Numbered from the stretch's first letter, positions 18,967 through 27,640 are shown. The stretch is DNA of 64,000 nt from JAPPHA01 sp963662705 (GCA_963662705.2 OY759767.1:3038001-3102000); one strand, 5' to 3'. Notes: generated from the letters alone by a model not told the origin. Translations and numbers: made by a program.

Positions 18967-18996
18967 ATTATAGAATTTGACTGTCCGACGTTTCAA
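18967..18996 (-). promoter_or_regulatory. Sigma-70-type promoter of the liu operon
   Basis: On the minus strand TTGAAA (18996-18991) and a perfect TATAAT (18972-18967) are 18 bases apart. The expected transcription start near 18960 lies about 30 bp upstream of the liuA GTG. This is the best-looking promoter in the window. Confidence 0.65.
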
Positions 18997-19946
18997 GCCT
19001 GACGCGCCTGTCTCCCGCCTTTCGCAATCTCCGTCGACACAACCGAAAGAACGTTCCGCCATGGCACTTGCTTCTGCGCCGGGCGGCCAGGCGTCCGTTC
19101 GGCAACCGGAACCAGGTTTAACCGGCGGTTTGGGGTCGATTCCTGTACGGGGCAAAATGACCTTCCAAGCATTTTGTCGTCGCCTCTCGTCGCAATCACG
19201 GGCGTTTTGTCCGCGCATTTGATGCTGATCGCTGCGAGAACGATGGTTGGATCTCGATCTGGCAGATTCAAACATTCAAAACGCATTTCCGGTTCCCAGC
19301 GAGGATGACCGCGAATTCTTGATGAACGCTACCGCCCCTGAAGAATGGCAAGCCATGTGGGAATGACCGAAGCGGCGACCGTTGCAATCAGCTGGCAAGC
19401 TGAAACGATCATCATTGCTCGGTCCGCGCCGCCCCAATTCGTTCGTGACAGGAATCGATCTCGCGCCAGCCTTCCGGAAATTCATCGAGCAACCCCGACA
19501 CGGATTCTTTCGCCGCTAGAACCTCGACGATTTGGCGGAGCGTTTAGGTTGCTGATTCTTGCAGATTTTGCCCGAATTTTCCAGAACTCCGTGAAAGTGG
19601 TACAGCTTTAAGACCGCCTCTCGATGGATTTCAAGATTGGTCGGTTCCCGGCAATCCAGTTGGAACGACGTTTCGCCATGCGCTTGATGAATACCAGGTT
19701 CAAAGTCAGAGCGGAGGCTGACGCGGTCACGGAACACCTGGGTGACCAAATTGCAATTTTTCGCACGTCAGTACTCATTTTATGTCACTCGCCGTCATCC
19801 GCCTTTCCCGCGCCTGCAATGACCTCGGGCCAGAGGGCGCCGAGCGGAAGCATCCGTGATTAGGGTCAATGCCGATTTTGGGCCAAATCCATGATTATCG
19901 ACCTTTCGTCGGAAAGTTGTCCCTGACTTGTCCACAGGTCTGACTA
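18997..19946. other. Gene-free stretch upstream of the liu operon
   Basis: Roughly 950 bases between the liu promoter and the IS110 fragment. Several short frames exist on both strands, but none resembles a known protein or carries a convincing start. No RNA gene or CRISPR-like repeat is seen. It may be decayed mobile DNA. Confidence 0.4.
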
Positions 19947-20576
19947 TCAACCGACACTCGGTTCCGGAGCAGTGGCCGTCCAGTTTCGGTCATCGCGTAT
20001 GAGCACGTTGGCGAGAATGACCAACTTGCGCATGACCGCTGTCAGAGCAACCTTGTGCGCTTTTCCCCTGCCGATCAGCCGGTCGTAGAAGCTCTTCATG
20101 TCGGGGTTGAACTTGATTGCGGAGGTTGCGGCCATGAAGAGGGTATTGCGCGGGAGCATGCGCCCGCCCTTGATGTATCTCTGTCCCTTTCGCTTCCCGC
20201 TGTCATCGGGATACGGCGCCAGGCCGGCCAGGGCAGCGGCAGCGTGCCGGTCGACGGTGCCGAGTTCCGGGATCTCGGCACAGAGCACGGCGGCGGTGAC
20301 CGCGCCGAAGCCCTTGATCGACTGCAGGATCCTGGCGCGGCGGGCGAATTCGGGATTGTTCGCAATCAACGTACGGATCGCGTCCTCGAGCCGGGCGATC
20401 TGTTGCTCGAACTGCTCGATCATGTGGGCCGTCACTGCGACCGCCTCGGGGGCCTCGAATTCCCGGCTGGCATTGACGTACGCGGCCTTGTCGGCGGCCA
20501 GCTTCGCGCGTGCCCGGCAAAGGTCGGCGAGCTGGAGTTGTTCCTCGCCGAGCGGTTCCGTCACCTCCGGACCCAT
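19947..20576 (-). pseudogene. IS110-family transposase, C-terminal part only
   Basis: The 209 codons match the C-terminal half of IS110 transposases: a helical linker, then ILQSIKGFGAVTAAVLCAEI, LAGLAPYPDDSGKRKG, RYIKGGRMLPRN and the ending KLVILANVLIRDDRNW. The N-terminal DEDD catalytic domain of about 130 residues is absent, and upstream bases do not encode it in any frame, so the gene is 5'-truncated near 20576. IS110 elements normally encode 310-400 residues. It lies beside the FitAB pair in opposite orientation. Confidence 0.85.
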
Positions 20577-20659
20577 GACCGCTTCCGCTTGATGCCAACG
20601 CCAGGCCAGATACGCTCGACGGGAACCGCGGCGCGCAATCAGGCGTCACCGCAGAACTT

Positions 20660-20684
20660 GCTATCACTCTTGTGTTGTGATAGC
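20660..20684. promoter_or_regulatory. Inverted-repeat operator upstream of the FitAB-type pair
   Basis: A perfect 8-bp inverted repeat, GCTATCAC and GTGATAGC, is separated by 9 bases. It ends 25 bp upstream of the antitoxin ATG. FitA/VapB antitoxins are known to bind such dyads with their toxin and repress their own operon, so this is the likely operator. Confidence 0.6.
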
Positions 20685-20709
20685 GTCTGGTCGTCATAGG
20701 AGGAGAAAC

Positions 20710-20949
20710 ATGCCGCAGATTCTGGTCCGTCAACTGGCCTCGGAGGCGCACCGCGCATTGAAGGCGCGTGCCAGACAGCAGAACCGCAGCGCGGAGTCCC
20801 TGGCACGGGAGATTCTCGAGAGCGCGCTGGTGCCGGAATCGCGCACTGGTCTTGGGAGTCGCATCGCAGCTCTATGGGTCGGAGCTGATCTTTCGGACGT
20901 CGACCTGGAACGTAATCAGACGCCATACGAACCCGTGGATCTGCAATGA
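20710..20949 (+). CDS. FitA/VapB-type ribbon-helix-helix antitoxin
   Basis: A 79-residue antitoxin. The N-terminus MPQILVRQLASEAHRALKAR, then RQQNRSAESLAREILESAL, is a typical FitA-like Arc/MetJ ribbon-helix-helix fold that binds DNA as a dimer. The C-terminal part, rich in Asp, Glu and Pro, should wrap the toxin active site. The start at 20710 has an excellent GGAGGAG site 5 bases upstream. Its stop overlaps the toxin start (ATGA), which couples their translation. Confidence 0.9.
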   Translation: MPQILVRQLASEAHRALKARARQQNRSAESLAREILESALVPESRTGLGSRIAALWVGADLSDVDLERNQTPYEPVDLQ

Positions 20950-21392
20950 TTATTCTTGACACAAACGTCATTTCTGAGATCACGAAGCTCGACTCCTCGC
21001 CATCCGTTCTCGCATGGCTCGACCGACAAGCCGAGGATGCCCTGTACCTGACGACGGTCACCATTGCTGAAATCAGTGCAGGCGTTCACAAGCTGGATGC
21101 AGGCAGGCGTCGTGACGGTCTTGAGCGCAGACTGGAGGATACCGTTGCTTTGTTCTCTGACCGAATATTCCCCTTCGATCTTGGCGCGGCGCTTCTGTTT
21201 GGTGACGTCTTGGCCGTTGCGCGGCGCCGGGGACGTGCCATCGGCTTTCAGGATGGCTTGATCGCCGCAATCGCCATCCATCGCGGCGCGGCCGTTGCCA
21301 CTCGCGATGTCTCTTCGTTCGAGGCAGCAGATGTTGATGTCATCAAACCATGGGAGGCGAATGCGGAAACCGGCGCAATCGATAGTCGATGA
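20946..21392 (+). CDS. PIN-domain ribonuclease toxin (FitB/VapC family)
   Basis: This 148-residue PIN nuclease is expected to cleave RNA and halt translation when freed from its antitoxin. The first acidic residue is in MIILDTNVISE (Asp5). Further acidic sites occur in TVTIAEISAGV, GFQDGLIAAIA and VATRDVSSFE, giving the usual cluster of four. Length is normal, so the toxin looks intact. It is paired with the antitoxin by a four-base overlap, and the pair sits among IS110 fragments. Confidence 0.9.
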   Translation: MIILDTNVISEITKLDSSPSVLAWLDRQAEDALYLTTVTIAEISAGVHKLDAGRRRDGLERRLEDTVALFSDRIFPFDLGAALLFGDVLAVARRRGRAIGFQDGLIAAIAIHRGAAVATRDVSSFEAADVDVIKPWEANAETGAIDSR

Positions 21393-21596
21393 ACGCGCCA
21401 CAATTCCCTATTCCTGAATTCTTCGCAAAAGAGATCACACGCTGCGGACAGGCGTCTGCCCCACTGTGCCAATGCAGGGCTTCAGCTTCAATGTCGATCC
21501 CTTTCTTCAGGGCTAGGCCGAGTGCATCTCGACCATAACCTACAACGAATACTGGCAGGTCGTTGATGCCGGCATCCCGGCCGATGAGCGTAACCG

Positions 21597-21790
21597 ATGG
21601 AGTCGACCTCCGTGTACTGGATTCCGGTCTACGAGGTTCTGGATCGCGCCGGTTTCGAGGTGATGCTTGTACCGCCGCGGATGACAAAGCAGATCGCCGT
21701 GCGCAAGAGCGATGTGCTCGATTGGCAGTGGATCCGTCGGCTTCTGTCATATGGGCTTCTGCGCGGCCCTTTCCGTCCCGGCGCATTGAA
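21597..21790 (+). pseudogene. IS110-family transposase, N-terminal fragment
   Basis: The frame MESTSVYWIPVYEVLDRAG, then FEVMLVPPRMTKQIAVRKSD and VLDWQWIRRLLSYGLLRG, is the unmistakable catalytic-domain segment of IS110 transposases, which runs on from a preceding DEDD Asp region. Both ends are missing: upstream bases do not continue the frame and homology stops after about 60 codons. It is on the opposite strand to the C-terminal piece at 19947, so they are not simple halves of one gene. Confidence 0.75.
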
Positions 21791-22080
21791 GTCATGCGTC
21801 GCCGGCCTAATTCCTCTATCGACGGTACATGCGTCCAGACGAAATCGTCCCGATTTCGGTGAACTTGGTCCATTACCTCGACGAACGTCCTTTCCATCTG
21901 TCGTTCGATGGAAGCAGGGGAAAAGGCGTAGAGCGGATCGACCGAGATAACGGCACGTCCTTGGGCAGTCAGTTCGGCGTTAAACGGAACTTCAAACGGA
22001 ACAAAACGGAATCAAACGTCCACAAGTCGTTGATTTAGAGTCGTTTTTTGGACCCCTGCGGATGCGGATTTGGGGATTGA
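21791..22080. other. Degenerate sequence between IS fragments
   Basis: No coding homology is visible. A run of near-repeated GAACGGAACTTCAAACGGAA-like triplets around 21985-22015 is the only texture noticed. It probably represents decayed IS110 sequence. Confidence 0.3.
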
Positions 22081-22152
22081 TGTTACATGTAAATTGACAG
22101 ACTGCCCGATCTCGTGCCAATATAACCCGAACACACAAGATATCCGGGTTCC

Positions 22153-22691
22153 ATGTCCTTCCATTACGAATCCATCCCAAACCGCCAGAGCAGGCCAACA
22201 ATCCTCATCAGAAAGGCTTGGCGCGAGAACGGACGCCTCAAGAAGAAGACGCTCGCCAACCTCACTCAGCTCCCGCCCCACATCATCCAGGGGATCAAGG
22301 CCCTGTTCGAGGGCGGCGTCACCGTCGCCCGCCCCGAGGACATCTTCACCATCCGCCGGTCCCGGCCCCACGGCCACGTCGCCGCCGTCCTCGGCACCCT
22401 GCGCCGGATCGGCCTGGTCCGCATCCTCGGCCGCAAGGCAGAGCGCATGCGGGATCTCGCCGTCGCCGCCATCGTCGCGCGCATCGTCGATCCCGCCTCC
22501 AAGCTCGCCACCGCCCGGGCGCTGTCGCCCGAGACCGCATCCACCAGCCTCGGGGCCGTGCTCGGCCTCGGCCCCGTCACCGGCAACGAGATGCTGGCCA
22601 TGCTCGACTGGCTGCTGAAGCGCCAGCCCTGGATCGAGAAGAGCCTCGCCAACCGCCACCTCGGGGGCGGCAACACTCTTGTCCTTTACGA
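22153..22691 (+). pseudogene. IS1634-family transposase, 5' half (interrupted)
   Basis: The first 179 complete codons of a DDE transposase: N-terminal MSFHYESIPNRQSRPTILIR, then VARIVDPASKLATARALSPE and LDWLLKRQPWIEKSLANRHL, ending TLVLY. The gene is cut inside the codon for the first catalytic Asp by the serine-recombinase element. Joined to 25689-26910 it gives a continuous frame of 586 residues with no frameshift, so the interruption is recent. Alone, this half runs into a stop a few codons inside the insert and would be inactive. Confidence 0.85.
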
Positions 22692-23149
22692 AGGGGCAAC
22701 AGACTAATACACTTCGAAGGCTTTCCCGGCGCCTGCCGTCGGAGCCGGTTTTTCTCAAGCGTTTCAAGCACCCGTACGATACCCTGGAACTGAAGATCCG
22801 CAAGGTTCGCAGGCACGCCTGCGGCCGCATGTTCCTGGATGTGGAGATGCCGGACGGTCAGCGTTTCCGGATTCCGTCGGATTGGACGACGCTGGGTGGA
22901 TGCGCGACCCCGGTGGCTTGCACCCGCGGCACGCTTGACGCATTTTTCGCCCTGCTTGAACGGATCAGGACACTGGAGGATCGGGTTGGGATCACAGGGC
23001 CACGATCGGGAACCGCCGCTTCTGGCGCTTCTGGCCTGGGAGGAACGTCTGGCGCGGTGGCAAAGGATTCCGCAGGAGAACCGTGCGGCGTTTGTGACGC
23101 AACTGTCGCGGCTGATGACGAAGGTTGCCGCAGCGGAGATGGACGATGA
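22679..23149 (+). CDS. DUF5372-like small protein of the recombinase element
   Basis: A frame of up to 156 codons. The recognisable part, KRFKHPYDTLELKIRKVRRH, then VEMPDGQRFRIPSDWTTLGG, resembles the HP-F/HP-Y opening and Trp-containing core of DUF5372 proteins, which I recall encoded next to transposon recombinases. The function is unknown. The only alternative start codon before this region is the TTG at 22679, which lies in host sequence across the junction, so the true start is uncertain. It may lie at a CTG around 22730. The stop overlaps the recombinase ATG. Confidence 0.5.
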   Translation: MSFTKGQQTNTLRRLSRRLPSEPVFLKRFKHPYDTLELKIRKVRRHACGRMFLDVEMPDGQRFRIPSDWTTLGGCATPVACTRGTLDAFFALLERIRTLEDRVGITGPRSGTAASGASGLGGTSGAVAKDSAGEPCGVCDATVAADDEGCRSGDGR

Positions 23150-23183
23150 GCGCAGGCGAGAAGATCACGGCCCGCCACCTTGA
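22986..23183 (+). CDS. Short overlapping ORF in the recombinase element
   Basis: A 65-codon frame starting at TTG with a strong GGAGGA site 5 bases upstream. The product (REPPLLALLAWEERLARWQR, then RAAFVTQLSRLMTKVAAAEM) is helical and amphipathic, like the short accessory proteins that precede recombinase or transposase genes. It overlaps the 3' part of the DUF5372-like gene in another frame and the recombinase start. I do not recognise a named family. The overlap means one of the two upstream frames may not be used. Confidence 0.45.
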   Translation: MGSQGHDREPPLLALLAWEERLARWQRIPQENRAAFVTQLSRLMTKVAAAEMDDERRREDHGPPP

Positions 23184-25332
23184 GCGCCGTGCCCTGATTT
23201 ACATCCGGCAATCGACGCCGACGCAGGTCATCGCGAACCGGGAATCCACGGAGCGCCAGTACGCGCTGGCCAACGAGGCGCGCGCCCTGGGCTGGCACGA
23301 CGACCTGATTGAGACCGTGGATGCGGACCAGGGCCGTTCGGGTTCGTTTGCGGGCGAACGCGACGGTTTTTCGCGGCTTGCCGATGCGGTCGCGCGCGGT
23401 CGTGTGGGGGCGGTCTTCGGTCTTGAAGTCAGCCGCCTGGCACGGAATCCGGTGGAGTGGTTTCAATTGCTCGACTGGTGCCGGATGACGGACACGCTGC
23501 TGGTTGAAGGGGAACAGGTGTATTCCCCGGCGCGTCATGACGACAATCTCGTTCTCTCGATCAAGGGCACGCTTTCGGAATCGGAAGCCTTCCTGATCCG
23601 GACGCGCCTGCAGGGCGGCATCCGGAACAAGGCCGCCCGCGGCGAATTGTATCACCACATTCCGATCGGATACGTGCTGGAGGGGACTTCGCTGCTCAAG
23701 GATCCGGACCTGCAGGTCCGGCATGCGATCGACCGGGTGTTTTCCGGTTTCCTGGCGCACGGCTCGGCACACCAGGCGATTCAGGCGCTTCGGGATGAGG
23801 GGGTCCGGCTTCCCAGCCGTAAATCGGGCAGCGACACCGTCGTGTGGAGCGAAACCCGCTACGAGCGCGTTTATTCGATTCTCCGCAATCCGGCCATGGG
23901 GGGCGCCTATGTCTACGGGCGCCAGCGGACGGAGCGGGTATTGGGTGACGACAACCAGGTCCGGCGCATCATCCGCAAGGTCGGACCGGAGGACTGGCAT
24001 GTCCTGATCAAGGATCATCACGAGGGTTACGTCCCCTGGCCGGTCTGGCTTGAGATCCAGGACCAGCTTACGGCGAACTCGACGACATCGGGAACAGGGG
24101 GCGCGGAGCGGGAAGGCAAGGCGCTGCTGCAGGGTCGCGTGGTCTGCGGTCACTGCGGCCGCGCCATGAGCGTTGCCTACGGCAAGGCGTGGTCCTATAT
24201 CTGCGCGCCACGCAACGGAGACTCCGGCCGACGGTCGTGCATGACGGTCGGCGGCAAGCGCATCGATGCCCTGATTGGCGACACATTCCTTGAAGCGGTT
24301 TCGGCATCCGGTATCGAGGCGGCGGCCGAAGCGTTCAGGCAGCAGCAGCAAAAAGACCAGGAGGCGCATCGGACGCTGCAGCTGGACGTTGACCGCTGCA
24401 ACTATGAAGCCTCGCTTGCGGAACGCCGCTATTGGAAGGTGGACCCCGACAATCGCCTGGTCGCCGATACGCTCGAACGCGACTGGAACCGGGCCCTGGA
24501 GGCCCTGGCCGCGGCCCGGGACGCCCTGGAGCAGGCGCAGCGGGACAGTCCCGAGCCGCCGCCCCTGACGCGGCTGAATGCCCTGGGCATGCGTCTTTCC
24601 CGGCTTTGGGAGTCTCCCGTTGTCACCGCCCGGGACCGCAAGCGTCTTCTGGCCTGCCTGGTGGAGGAGGTCATGCTCTGGCGCGACGGGACGGCGAAAG
24701 TCATTCGGATCCTCGTGCGTTGGCACGGGGGCGCGACGGATGAGTTTGAGCTGCCGTCGCACCAGGCTCCGGCGGTGGTCCGTGACGATATCGACACGGT
24801 GGCGCTCGTCCGCCGGCTGGCCGCGCATTACCCGGACGCCCGGACGGCGACCATTCTCAACCGCCAGGGGCGGCGCACCGCCAAGGGGCTTGCGTTTACG
24901 GCGTATCTCGTCCGGCAGTTGAGGGTGCGCAACGACATTCCGGCCTGGCGCGCCGAAAGGCGGGATCCCGACGCCCCCCTGCTCAGCGTGGCCGAAGCGG
25001 CCCGTGAACTGCAAACAACTGACGGCACGCTCTACCGCTGGATCCGGGCAGGGATCGTGCCGGCCGAACAACCGGCATCCGGGGCGCCCTATCGGATCCG
25101 CATGACGCCGGAGTTGCGCAGCCAGTTCTGTGACGAACCGCCGGCCGGCTTCGTGTCGCTTCACAGGGCGATGAAACGTCTTGGCGTGTCCCGTCAGGTG
25201 ATCTGGCAGCGGATCCGGTCCGGTGCGCTGAAGGCCCGGCACATCCGCCGCGGTTCGGTCAAGGGACTGTATGTTCAGCTTGGCGAAGACCGGCTTCCCC
25301 TCTTCGAGACCCCGGAGGCAGGCGATGGCTGA
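23146..25332 (+). CDS. Large serine recombinase with two C-terminal helix-turn-helix units
   Basis: A 728-residue site-specific recombinase expected to excise and insert the element. The resolvase catalytic domain has Ser23 in LIYIRQSTPTQV and Arg residues in VSRLARNPVEW near residue 105. The recombinase domain follows, then a zinc-ribbon (VVCGHCGRAM with later Cys residues near 350-375) and a coiled coil near 395-470. The last 120 residues hold two excisionase/MerR-like HTH units: LLSVAEAARELQTTDGTLYR and FVSLHRAMKRLGVSRQVIWQ. ATG 23146 is chosen for its GGAG site and overlap with the upstream stop. The gene looks intact. Confidence 0.9.
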   Translation: MSAGEKITARHLERRALIYIRQSTPTQVIANRESTERQYALANEARALGWHDDLIETVDADQGRSGSFAGERDGFSRLADAVARGRVGAVFGLEVSRLARNPVEWFQLLDWCRMTDTLLVEGEQVYSPARHDDNLVLSIKGTLSESEAFLIRTRLQGGIRNKAARGELYHHIPIGYVLEGTSLLKDPDLQVRHAIDRVFSGFLAHGSAHQAIQALRDEGVRLPSRKSGSDTVVWSETRYERVYSILRNPAMGGAYVYGRQRTERVLGDDNQVRRIIRKVGPEDWHVLIKDHHEGYVPWPVWLEIQDQLTANSTTSGTGGAEREGKALLQGRVVCGHCGRAMSVAYGKAWSYICAPRNGDSGRRSCMTVGGKRIDALIGDTFLEAVSASGIEAAAEAFRQQQQKDQEAHRTLQLDVDRCNYEASLAERRYWKVDPDNRLVADTLERDWNRALEALAAARDALEQAQRDSPEPPPLTRLNALGMRLSRLWESPVVTARDRKRLLACLVEEVMLWRDGTAKVIRILVRWHGGATDEFELPSHQAPAVVRDDIDTVALVRRLAAHYPDARTATILNRQGRRTAKGLAFTAYLVRQLRVRNDIPAWRAERRDPDAPLLSVAEAARELQTTDGTLYRWIRAGIVPAEQPASGAPYRIRMTPELRSQFCDEPPAGFVSLHRAMKRLGVSRQVIWQRIRSGALKARHIRRGSVKGLYVQLGEDRLPLFETPEAGDG

Positions 25333-25374
25333 CCCGGCGATCACGGCTGCGGCCCCGGAGTTGCATGACGTAAA

Positions 25375-25396
25375 CCCCGCCTGCGGGGCTGATTTT
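25375..25396 (+). terminator. Weak terminator-like hairpin after the recombinase gene
   Basis: CCCCG and CGGGG pair around a CCTG loop, followed by CTGATTTT, 42 bp after the recombinase stop. The stem is short and the T-run interrupted. Confidence 0.35.
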
Positions 25397-25688
25397 GCGA
25401 CTCTGCCTGTGCGGAATCGCCGTCGGATCCCCTGTCGTGCGGGCTTTCGGCAAGGATCCGGCGTTCAAGCGAGGGGGACGCACCGGGTCGGCGGGTCCGG
25501 ACCCGGCGAACATGTGAGCCAATCGCGGGCATTCCGGCAGTTGCACGTTGTAAACCGGGATCCGGCGATTCACGCTCAAGCGCGGCAACATGAAGAAAAC
25601 AGCATCATGTCAACGGGTTGCGGGGCGCTTCCGGAATCCGTCCTGAATTGCAACATGGAGGTGATCAGTCAGATGGCAACTCGTACGA

Positions 25689-26910
25689 TGTTTCGTCCAG
25701 TTTCCTGGAAGGACGGTGCTGCCCACTGGCGGCCTTCGGCCACAACCGCGACGGCAAGACGGGCAAGCAGCAGATCACCTACGGGCTGCTCTGTGCCGCA
25801 AACGGCTGTCCGGTTGCGGTGGAGGTCTTTGCCGGCAACACCGGGGATCCCTCCACGGTGGCGTCCCAGGTGGATCGGGTGCGCACCCGCTTCGGCATCG
25901 ACCATGTGGCGCTGGTGGGCGACCGGGGGATGATCACCACGGCCCGCATCCACGAGGATCTCGAGCCGGCGGATCTCGACTGGATCTCGGCCCTCAAGAC
26001 CAGGGACATCCGCAAGCTCCTGCGTCCGGCGGGTGAGGACGAGCCGCCCCCGCTCATCCCCGAGGCCCTGGTTCCCGACGCGGTTGCGGAGGTCACCGGC
26101 CCGGACTTTCCCGGCGAGCGGCTGATGGTCTGCCTGAACCCGCGGTTGCGGGAGGAACGGGCCCGCAAGCGGGAGGACCTGCTGCTGGCGACGGAGGAGA
26201 CGCTGGAGACGATTGCGGCGTCGGTGCGCGCGGGCCGGCTGAAGGGCCGGGAGGCCATCAACCGCCGGGTGGGACGGGATGCCAACCGCCGGAAGGTGGA
26301 GAAGCATTTCGAGATCACCGTCACCGACGGCGCCATCACCTGGAGCCGGCGTCAGGAACGGATTGCCGCCGAGGGCCGGCTTGACGGGGTCTACGTGATC
26401 CGCACCAGCCTTGATCCCGAAGCCATCGGGCCGGAGGCGGCGGTGGAGGCGTACAAGTCCCTCGCGCAAGTCGAACGGGCGTTTCGAATTCTCAAGGCAT
26501 CCCGGCTGGAGATCCGGCCGGTCCACGTCTATTCCGGGGACCATGTCCGGGCGCATGTGTTCCTGTGCGTGCTGGCCTTCTACGTTGAATGGCATCTCCG
26601 CCGTCGCCTGGCGCCGCTCCTGTTCGAGGATGACGATCGTGAGGGCGCCCGGGCACAACGCACGTCACCGGTGGCGCCTGCAAGGGTCTCGGAGAGCGCC
26701 AAGGCCAAGGCCGACACCAAACTGACCTCCGACGGGCTGCCGGTTCACAGCCTGACGACGCTTCTCGCCGACCTGGCCACGCTCACGTTGAACGAGGCGA
26801 CGGTTCCATCCAATCCCGACCACCATTTTCCGGTGTTTACGCAGCCGACGCCGTTGCAGAGCCGGGCCTTCAAACTTCTGGAGATCGAACCCGCCAAATT
26901 CCTCTCGTGA
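25689..26910 (+). pseudogene. IS1634-family transposase, 3' half (interrupted)
   Basis: The C-terminal 406 residues of the split DDE transposase. After the severed first Asp come VSSSFLEGRCCPLAAFG and YGLLCAANGCPVAVEVF. The second Asp lies in HVALVGDRGMITTARI and the Glu in YKSLAQVERAFRILK. The C-terminus ends EIEPAKFLS. All three catalytic residues would be present in the rejoined protein. As it stands this half has no proper start. It overlaps no other gene. Confidence 0.85.
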
Positions 26911-26999
26911 CCAGGCCCGTCAGGGCTGTTACATGTCGAGTCCCGCCCGAAATCAGCTATCTCGCTGATGATAAGGGATTTTTCAAAAATTTCGCGATG

Positions 27000-27139
27000 A
27001 AGTTCCGGTTAAAGCTCGCTGGGCCGTCGCCGCACCCCAAAATGCGGCCACAAAGGTCGACCTCGTCCAAGCTGAACATCGCCAGATACTCGGCCGCACT
27101 TCGGCCCCAGGGTACAACTCGATCGATCGAGAAGGACAT
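27000..27139 (-). pseudogene. 5' fragment of a SAM-dependent methyltransferase gene
   Basis: The minus-strand frame MSFSIDRVVPWGRSAAEYLA, then FSLDEVDLCGRILGCGDGPA and SFN, closely follows the N-terminus of a conserved proteobacterial methyltransferase family that reads DEVVPWGRS and GRILGCGDGPASFN, where the GCGDGP is the SAM-binding glycine loop. Homology stops near 27003, about 65 bp from the presumed IS end, and the remainder is missing. It therefore appears to be a genomic gene destroyed by mobile-element traffic. Confidence 0.45.
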
Positions 27140-27640
27140 CGGTAGATCCTTAAGTGCGGTGACCAGCAATCAAAATCGCTTCGGCTCGCAATCATCGGGT
27201 TGAACTCACTTTTTCTGCGAACGGGTTGCATTGGAAACGACCCTTTGTCCGACAGCGGGTCTTTTCGGTTTTCCGGGACTGATTTTTCGGCGGTTCTCTG
27301 TCCGTTCACCGCCTCATCAAGTACAACATCATCTGCCGGAACCATCTCTACCTGACCCTTCGGTTAGAGACTGCCGGGCCCCAAGGCGCAGGATAGTTTT
27401 TTGAGATTTCGCACTCCACTCGCCTCGGGCATGGTGGTATTTCAACATGCTTGGCGAGTATGATCTCTCGTACGACAAGCTCCGAAAGTTGGGAGCCACC
27501 AAAACGGTAATGCGTCAACTGATTCGGAGAAATATGAACTTCCTTGTGGGACTTTTGGCATGTTGGGATATGGCCGTGATCTCGGAGACAGCGAGAATTC
27601 CGTTCTCGACATAGAGAAACGCCACCGAAAAAATGCTTAG
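27140..27640. other. Unassigned debris between IS remnants
   Basis: About 500 bases without a convincing frame on either strand. Short frames exist but show no family resemblance. Confidence 0.3.

Larger units (their letters stand above)
22692..25688 (+). mobile_element. 2,997-bp serine-recombinase mobile element inserted in a transposase gene
   Basis: The element is bounded by the direct repeat TACGA (22687-22691 and 25684-25688). Deleting one copy plus the insert restores the transposase reading frame exactly across TLVLY-D-VSSSFLEG. It carries a DUF5372-like gene, a short overlapping gene and a large serine recombinase, then about 350 bp of noncoding right end with two copies of AGTTGCAyGwyGTAAACC (25359 and 25539). 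No flanking inverted repeats are evident, consistent with site-specific serine recombination rather than DDE transposition. Confidence 0.85.
22081..26936 (+). mobile_element. IS1634-type insertion sequence carrying a nested serine-recombinase element
   Basis: This spans the split IS1634-family transposase with its flanks. TGTTACATGT occurs at 22081-22090 and again at 26927-26936, and ACATGTAA reads inward from the left end and, on the other strand, from the right. These may be the outermost inverted-repeat bases, although only about 8 bp match. Removing the nested 2,997 bp leaves about 1.86 kb, a normal size for this IS family. The outer limits are tentative; the internal structure is firm. 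Confidence 0.45.

Noticed and set aside
22858..25344. An 828-codon open frame on the minus strand
   Set aside because: It lies wholly opposite the serine recombinase and DUF5372-like genes, is Arg/Gly/Pro/His-rich, and has no family motif. It is an antisense shadow of GC-rich coding DNA.
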